Positions 14,237 to 18,875 of a stretch of 18,875 nucleotides of DNA are shown here, piece by piece. Every line of letters starts with the position of its first letter. Within the stretch, counting starts at the first letter, position 1. The DNA is taken from NCBI GenBank assembly GCA_023442755.1, contig JAEZXS010000028.1, forward strand, positions 1-18,875. The letters run 5' to 3'. The notes below the pieces were generated by a model that saw nothing but the letters and a program-made list of their open reading frames with translations, was not told the origin of the DNA and did no database searches. The translations under genes were made by a program, and so were the position numbers. Origin of the DNA: Pseudomonadota bacterium. GTDB lineage: Bacteria; Desulfobacterota; Syntrophobacteria; Syntrophobacterales; Syntrophobacteraceae.

Positions 14237-14538
14237 TCGTTTCTTACGGCGAAGTGCTCGGCCTTGCGGTCCTGGTGTTCCTGCTCGGCGCCGTCTGTTC
14301 CGCTTCGCGCCGCAACCTGATCATGATCGTGGTGGGGGTGGAGGTGATGCTGAACGCGGCGGGAATCGCCCTGGTGGGCGCGTCCCTGCGCTGGGGCGTC
14401 CTGGAAGGGCAGATATTCGTGATATTCATCATGGCCTTTGCTGCCGCAGAGGTGGCCGTAGGCCTTGCGCTCATCGTCTACTCGCACAAAAGAACCGGTT
14501 CCGTAAGCGCCGACACCTACAGTACCCTGAAAGGATAG
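14233..14538 (+). CDS. nuoK: NADH-quinone oxidoreductase subunit K
   Basis: This 101-residue, three-helix membrane subunit is related to MrpC antiporter subunits. Both key proton-path glutamates are present: E37 in VGVEVMLNA and E73 in AAAEVAVGLALIV. The start codon overlaps the nuoJ stop (ATGA), and the stop is 2 bp before nuoL. Length equals the family norm. Confidence 0.95.
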   Translation: MIVSYGEVLGLAVLVFLLGAVCSASRRNLIMIVVGVEVMLNAAGIALVGASLRWGVLEGQIFVIFIMAFAAAEVAVGLALIVYSHKRTGSVSADTYSTLKG

Positions 14539-14540
14539 GC

Positions 14541-16439
14541 GTGAAAGCGATCCTTGCCCTCATACTCCTGTTTCCCCTTGCAGGGGCCTTCTTCCAGGCC
14601 GTCCTGGGCCGGTCGGTTCCGAGGCGGTGGGCCGAGGTCGCTGCCTGCTCGGCAATCGCCGGTTCTTTCGGTTTTGCCCTCGCAGCGTTTTTGGCCGGCT
14701 GGCAGCAAAGCTTTACAGTTACCTTCTTCCACTGGATTGCGGTCGACAACTTCCAGATCGCAGCGGACATTTTCTATAACCCGCTCTCGGCCCTCATGGC
14801 CCTGATGGTTACCTTCGTTTCCGGCCTGATCCACATCTATTCGGTCGGCTACATGGAGGAAGATCGGGATTACACCCGGTATTTCTGCTATCTCAACCTC
14901 TTCGTTTTCTCCATGCTGGTGATCGCTCTGTCCGACAACATCGTGTTCCTGTTCGTCGGGTGGGAAGGGGTCGGCTTCTGCTCCTACGCCCTGATCGGCT
15001 TCTGGTATGCCGAGGAGGTCAGGGCCACCGCAGGCCGCAAGGCCTTCCTGCTCACCAGGATCGGCGATGTCGCGTTCGGGGTGGCGATCGGTTTGTTTTT
15101 CACCCAATTCGGCAGCACGAACATATCGTTTATCAACTCGCATGCTGCGGAGCTGACGGCAGGGGCCGCAACTGTGCTGGGGCTGCTTCTCCTCTGGTCC
15201 GCCGTGGGCAAATCGGCTCAGCTCCCGCTGGTCGTCTGGCTTCCGGACGCCATGGCCGGTCCCACTCCCGTTTCCGCCCTGATCCATGCGGCGACGATGG
15301 TTACCGCCGGCGTGTACCTGCTCATGCGCCTCTTCCCGGTTGTGTCGCTCTCTCCCGTCGCCATGACCGCCATCGCCTGGGTCGGTATAATCACGGCAAT
15401 CTATGCGGCCTTTTCCGCCCTCGGACAGCGTGACCTCAAGCGCGTCCTCGCCTATTCGACCATCAGCCAGCTCGGGTATATGTTTCTTGCCGTCGGTGCG
15501 GGCGACATTATCGGCAGCATGTCCTTCCTGCTTTCGCACGCATTCTACAAGTCCCTGCTTTTCCTGTGCGCCGGGTGCATTCTGCATGCCCTCCACGACC
15601 AGGGGGACATCTTCAAAATGGGAGGCCTCCGCAAGCGCCTGCCTGCGGTCTTCTGGCTTTTTCTGGCCGGAGCGGTCTCGCTTGGTGCGCTTCCCCCGTT
15701 CGGCGGCTTTCTCAACAAAGATCGTGTCATTCTTGCCGTATTTACCAACCCCGATCCGCAATTCCGGTTTTTCTGGGGCGGCGCGCTCGTCGCTACATTC
15801 CTGACGGGCTTATACACGTTTCGACTCTTCCTTACCGTTTTTTTCGGACGCGAGGGCGCATCGGTCCGGGATGTCCGGCCTGTTCCTCGTATTATGGTGC
15901 ATACCCTCTGGCTGCTGGCGATCCTTGCCCTCATAGGAGGCTACTTCAACCTGTCACCGGCATGGGGCGGAGGAGAATGGCTGGCGGAATTTCTCGCTCC
16001 AGTCCAGGGCGCGGTGGCGCACCTGAATGCGGATACTTTCCTCGAAGTGAACATGGCCGCTGAAGACGGCCTGATAGCAATCCTGGCGCTCTTTGTCGCC
16101 TATGCCCTGTACGGTCCTCTCGGATTCCCCATTTTCAGCAGGATTGCCGGCTATTTCGACGTGGTGACCAGCCTCTTCCTGTCGGGATTCTATCTCGATG
16201 CCCTGTACAGGGTCGCAATCGTCCGGCCCTACCGTTTCCTGGCCCGGGTGCTCTGGACCCGGGTGGACGAAGGGGGCCTGGACCAGGGGATAGTGGAATC
16301 GGGCAAAGCCATAGTCGAGGTGGGGGCGGGCATCCGCTCCTGGACCACGGGAAGGCTTTCCACCTACCTGGGGATGCTCTTTTTGGGATTCGCTCTCCTG
16401 GCCTGCGCACTGGCAGCCGGTTTTTACCTGGGATATTGA
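14541..16439 (+). CDS. nuoL: NADH-quinone oxidoreductase subunit L, distal antiporter-like proton pump
   Basis: This 632-residue polytopic subunit is related to MrpA. It has the TM5 glutamate E142 in VGWEGVGFCSY, the TM7 lysine K224 in VGKSAQLPL, and the signature PDAMAGPTPVSALIHAATMV. The C-terminal part is present, including the region of the long lateral helix and the last transmembrane segment, so it is not truncated. The start is GTG, with AAAGGAT 5 nt upstream, 2 bp after the nuoK stop. Confidence 0.95.
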   Translation: MKAILALILLFPLAGAFFQAVLGRSVPRRWAEVAACSAIAGSFGFALAAFLAGWQQSFTVTFFHWIAVDNFQIAADIFYNPLSALMALMVTFVSGLIHIYSVGYMEEDRDYTRYFCYLNLFVFSMLVIALSDNIVFLFVGWEGVGFCSYALIGFWYAEEVRATAGRKAFLLTRIGDVAFGVAIGLFFTQFGSTNISFINSHAAELTAGAATVLGLLLLWSAVGKSAQLPLVVWLPDAMAGPTPVSALIHAATMVTAGVYLLMRLFPVVSLSPVAMTAIAWVGIITAIYAAFSALGQRDLKRVLAYSTISQLGYMFLAVGAGDIIGSMSFLLSHAFYKSLLFLCAGCILHALHDQGDIFKMGGLRKRLPAVFWLFLAGAVSLGALPPFGGFLNKDRVILAVFTNPDPQFRFFWGGALVATFLTGLYTFRLFLTVFFGREGASVRDVRPVPRIMVHTLWLLAILALIGGYFNLSPAWGGGEWLAEFLAPVQGAVAHLNADTFLEVNMAAEDGLIAILALFVAYALYGPLGFPIFSRIAGYFDVVTSLFLSGFYLDALYRVAIVRPYRFLARVLWTRVDEGGLDQGIVESGKAIVEVGAGIRSWTTGRLSTYLGMLFLGFALLACALAAGFYLGY

Positions 16440-16442
16440 TAG

Positions 16443-17939
16443 ATGAACGGTTCATACCTCCTGTCGGTCGTGATCTTCCTGCCTCTTGCCGGGGCTTTTG
16501 CCGCGCTGGCGCTGGCGCGCAGGCCCAACGCGTGCCGGATCGTGAGCCTGTGCGTTACACTGGCCGACCTGGCGCTCGCCCTGTCGCTCCTGTCCCCCGG
16601 GCTTCAGTTCCACGCGGGCGAGTGGCTTCGGGTGGAAGACCACGCCTGGATCGAGTCCATCGGCGCCAGGTATACCCTGGCCCTGGACGGAATAAGCCTT
16701 CTGCTCATCCTGCTCACCGCTTTCCTGGGCGTGCTCTCCGTCCTGATCTCCTGGAGACAGATCAAAGAAAGAACGGGCTTCTTCCACTTCCTGCTCCTGT
16801 TTATGCAGACCAGCGTCATCGGGGTGTTCCTGGCCAACGACCTTCTCCTGTTCTACCTGTTCTGGGAACTCCAGGTCGTTCCGATGTTTTTCATTATCGG
16901 AATCTGGGGGCATAGGGGGAAGATCGCCGCAACGGTCAAGTTCGTGATGTTCAGCATCGCGGGGAGCCTGCTTATGCTGGTTGCCCTCCTCGGCCTCTAT
17001 GCCGTCCATGGGGCGCAGACAGGGGTCTATACTTTTTCGCTGGCGCAACTGACCAACGCGCACCTTTCGACGACAGCGGAGCTGCTCCTTTTTTCGGCTT
17101 TCCTCCTGGCATTCGCCATTAAGATACCCGTATTCCCCGTACACACGTGGCTGCCCGACGCCCATACGGAAGCCCCCACGGCCGGGAGCGTCATCCTGGC
17201 GGGCCTTCTTCTGAAAACCGGGGCGTATGCCGTGCTTCGCTTCGCCTTCCCGATCTTCCCGCGCGCGGCGGCCGCTTCCGTTCCGACCCTGCTGATAATC
17301 GGACTGATCGGGCTTTTCTATGCCTCCTGGATCGCACTCGCCCAGAAAGATATGAAGCGGCTGGTGGCATATTCCAGCATCGCCCACATGGGCATCATCC
17401 TGATCGGCCTCGCCGTCTGGAACGCGATGACGCTGTCCGGGGCAGTGCTGCAGATGATCAACCACGGCCTCACCACCTCTGCCCTGTTCATCCTCGTCGG
17501 GATGCTCGACGAACGCACGCGGACCCGGGAACTGGCGGCCATGGGCGGGGTCTGGAAAAAGATGCCGGTTTTCAGCGCCTTTTTCCTCCTGTTTGCCATG
17601 TCCACCATCGGGCTGCCCGGCCTGAACAATTTCGTGGGGGAAATCCTTATCCTGATCGGGACCTTCCGAAGCCACCTGGCGGTGGCGGTGGTTGCTTTCG
17701 GAGGAAGCGTCCTGGTGCTGATCTACGCATTGCGCCTGGTGCAGGACACGCTCTACGGCGAACCGAGGCAGGAATTCGAACTCTGGGACATTACCGGACG
17801 CGAGGCGGCGATACTCGTCCCGCTCGCCGCGGCCGTCTTTTTCATTGGATTTTATCCCGGACCCGTGCTCGATATGCTGCAAAGCCCGGTGCAGGCATTG
17901 ATGAACGGCGCCGGTAAACTGATGGCCGCACTTCCCTGA
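16443..17939 (+). CDS. nuoM: NADH-quinone oxidoreductase subunit M, antiporter-like proton pump
   Basis: This 498-residue subunit has about 14 helices and is MrpD-related. It has E142 in FWELQVVPMFFIIGIWG, K227 in FAIKIPVFPVHTWLPDAHTE, and APTAGSVILAGLLLKTGAYA. Length is normal. It begins 3 bp after nuoL and ends 20 bp before nuoN. Confidence 0.95.
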   Translation: MNGSYLLSVVIFLPLAGAFAALALARRPNACRIVSLCVTLADLALALSLLSPGLQFHAGEWLRVEDHAWIESIGARYTLALDGISLLLILLTAFLGVLSVLISWRQIKERTGFFHFLLLFMQTSVIGVFLANDLLLFYLFWELQVVPMFFIIGIWGHRGKIAATVKFVMFSIAGSLLMLVALLGLYAVHGAQTGVYTFSLAQLTNAHLSTTAELLLFSAFLLAFAIKIPVFPVHTWLPDAHTEAPTAGSVILAGLLLKTGAYAVLRFAFPIFPRAAAASVPTLLIIGLIGLFYASWIALAQKDMKRLVAYSSIAHMGIILIGLAVWNAMTLSGAVLQMINHGLTTSALFILVGMLDERTRTRELAAMGGVWKKMPVFSAFFLLFAMSTIGLPGLNNFVGEILILIGTFRSHLAVAVVAFGGSVLVLIYALRLVQDTLYGEPRQEFELWDITGREAAILVPLAAAVFFIGFYPGPVLDMLQSPVQALMNGAGKLMAALP

Positions 17940-17959
17940 TAGGTGCGCCGGAGTACGCG

Positions 17960-18875
17960 ATGCAATCCGATTGGACGATCACTCTCCCTTATATTCTGCT
18001 GACCGCCGGCGGCCTGGCGATACTGTGCGCCGGGCTTTTGAAGCGGCGCGTCCCACGGTTTTACTTCGGAACGGCGATCGTTTTCACCGTTGCGGCCGGC
18101 ATTGCCGCCGTTTTGCAGACGCCTGCCCTCAGAGGCTACGAGGGGATGATCGACGCGAGCGGCTATACCCGCTTCTTCGTTGTGCTCGTCTGCTTCATCA
18201 CTCTGGCGACCCTTTGCTTCTCGCTGCGATATGCCAGGATGAAGCATATGGACGGCGACGAATTCTATGCCGTGATCTTATTTGCCGCTCTCGGCATGGT
18301 GCTTGCCGCGGGCGCTCTCAACTGGATCATTTTCTTTCTCGGCCTCGAGCTTTTGTCGATCTCGTTCTACATCCTGACGGGGTCGGTCAGGGGGAATGCC
18401 GGGTCCAGCGAGGCGGCCCTGAAGTACTTCATCATGGGTTCGGTGGCGAGCGGGTTTCTCGTATTCGGGATTTCTCTGCTTTTCGCGGGTACCGGATCGC
18501 TTGATATCGCCCGGAGCCTGAGCGCGCGGATATCCGCGGACAATACGGCCCTTGTCCTTCTCGGACTCGGCCTCATAGCAGCCGGGGTCGGGTTCAAGGT
18601 TTCCATAGTGCCGTTCCATTTGTGGACGCCGGATGTCTACCAGGGCGCTCCAGCGCCGATCACCGCTTTCCTGGCGACCGGTTCCAAGGCGGCCGTTTTT
18701 GCCGCGCTTCTGCGGTTCGCCCTCGCCATGTCCGACGACCTGTTCGCTTACCTGGTTCCCGTCATATGGGGCCTTGCAGCCGCCACCATGATAGTGGGAA
18801 ACATCACCGCGCTTGCCCAGACGCACATCAAGCGCCTGCTTGCCTATTCCTCGATCGCCCAGATGGGCTATGTGC
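17960..18875 (+). CDS. nuoN: NADH-quinone oxidoreductase subunit N, 3' end outside the window
   Basis: An open frame of 305 codons runs from an ATG at 17960 (GGAG a few bases upstream) off the right edge; full-length NuoN is about 480-500 residues. The pump residues are E130 in FFLGLELLSISFYIL and K213 in GFKVSIVPFHLWTPDVYQGA, followed by TGSKAAVFAALLRFA. This third antiporter-like subunit sits next to NuoK in the membrane arm and is normally the last gene of the operon. Confidence 0.93.
   Translation, partial: MQSDWTITLPYILLTAGGLAILCAGLLKRRVPRFYFGTAIVFTVAAGIAAVLQTPALRGYEGMIDASGYTRFFVVLVCFITLATLCFSLRYARMKHMDGDEFYAVILFAALGMVLAAGALNWIIFFLGLELLSISFYILTGSVRGNAGSSEAALKYFIMGSVASGFLVFGISLLFAGTGSLDIARSLSARISADNTALVLLGLGLIAAGVGFKVSIVPFHLWTPDVYQGAPAPITAFLATGSKAAVFAALLRFALAMSDDLFAYLVPVIWGLAAATMIVGNITALAQTHIKRLLAYSSIAQMGYV

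Noticed and set aside
1..18875. CRISPR array, rRNA or prophage genes
   Set aside because: No spaced repeats of CRISPR form, no rRNA-like sequence and no phage genes were seen; the 11-bp arrays are far too short in period for CRISPR.

Overview
The window has two contrasting halves. From about 3.0 kb rightward, and most clearly from 4.85 kb to the right edge, it is dense, GC-rich and all on the plus strand. It is dominated by a nearly complete nuo operon for the proton-pumping respiratory complex I: nuoA, a fused nuoBCD, nuoE, F, G, H, I, J, K, L, M, and nuoN cut by the window end. The first ~3 kb is sparse, repeat-rich and poorly coding.

Organism: the complex I is of the E. coli-like branch (C and D fused, similar E/F/G peripheral arm). 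It carries an additional B-C fusion that I associate, from memory, with deltaproteobacteria (Desulfobacterota, for example Syntrophobacter- or Geobacter-like lineages). This is inference; nothing here names a species.

Layout: 1-304 holds an IS21-like terminal-repeat remnant and an unassigned open frame. 305-840 (minus) is a HigBA-type toxin-antitoxin pair whose antitoxin lacks a DNA-binding half, with a good promoter at 892-920. 959-2190 holds two copies of a ~390 bp module: a 27-nt identical leader, a hairpin with a T-run, a strong ribosome-binding site, a small ORF, and an 11-bp-period GGTGCC array. 2191-2768 is non-coding and strikingly rich in TTCGCG. 3022-4601 is a short operon: a zinc-independent NADP-dependent oxidoreductase, a secreted cupin, and the first ~27 codons of a carboxymuconolactone decarboxylase/AhpD-like gene that breaks off before the nuo leader. 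4849-18875 is the nuo operon, with one REP/MITE-like palindromic element between nuoG and nuoH.

How the genes work together: NuoE, F and G form the NAD(P)H dehydrogenase module. NuoBCD and NuoI form the Fe-S and quinone-reducing connecting arm. NuoA, H, J, K, L, M and N form the membrane proton-pumping arm. Cluster ligands and pump Glu/Lys residues are intact wherever checked. The notable exception is in NuoF: the second Glu of the GEETAL loop (Glu183 in E. coli, which discriminates against NADPH) is Gly here, so relaxed NADH/NADPH selectivity is possible.

Most noteworthy observations: the NuoF Glu-to-Gly change, the duplicated hairpin/small-ORF module with its 11-bp array, the decapitated third gene upstream of nuo, and the three-way NuoBCD fusion.
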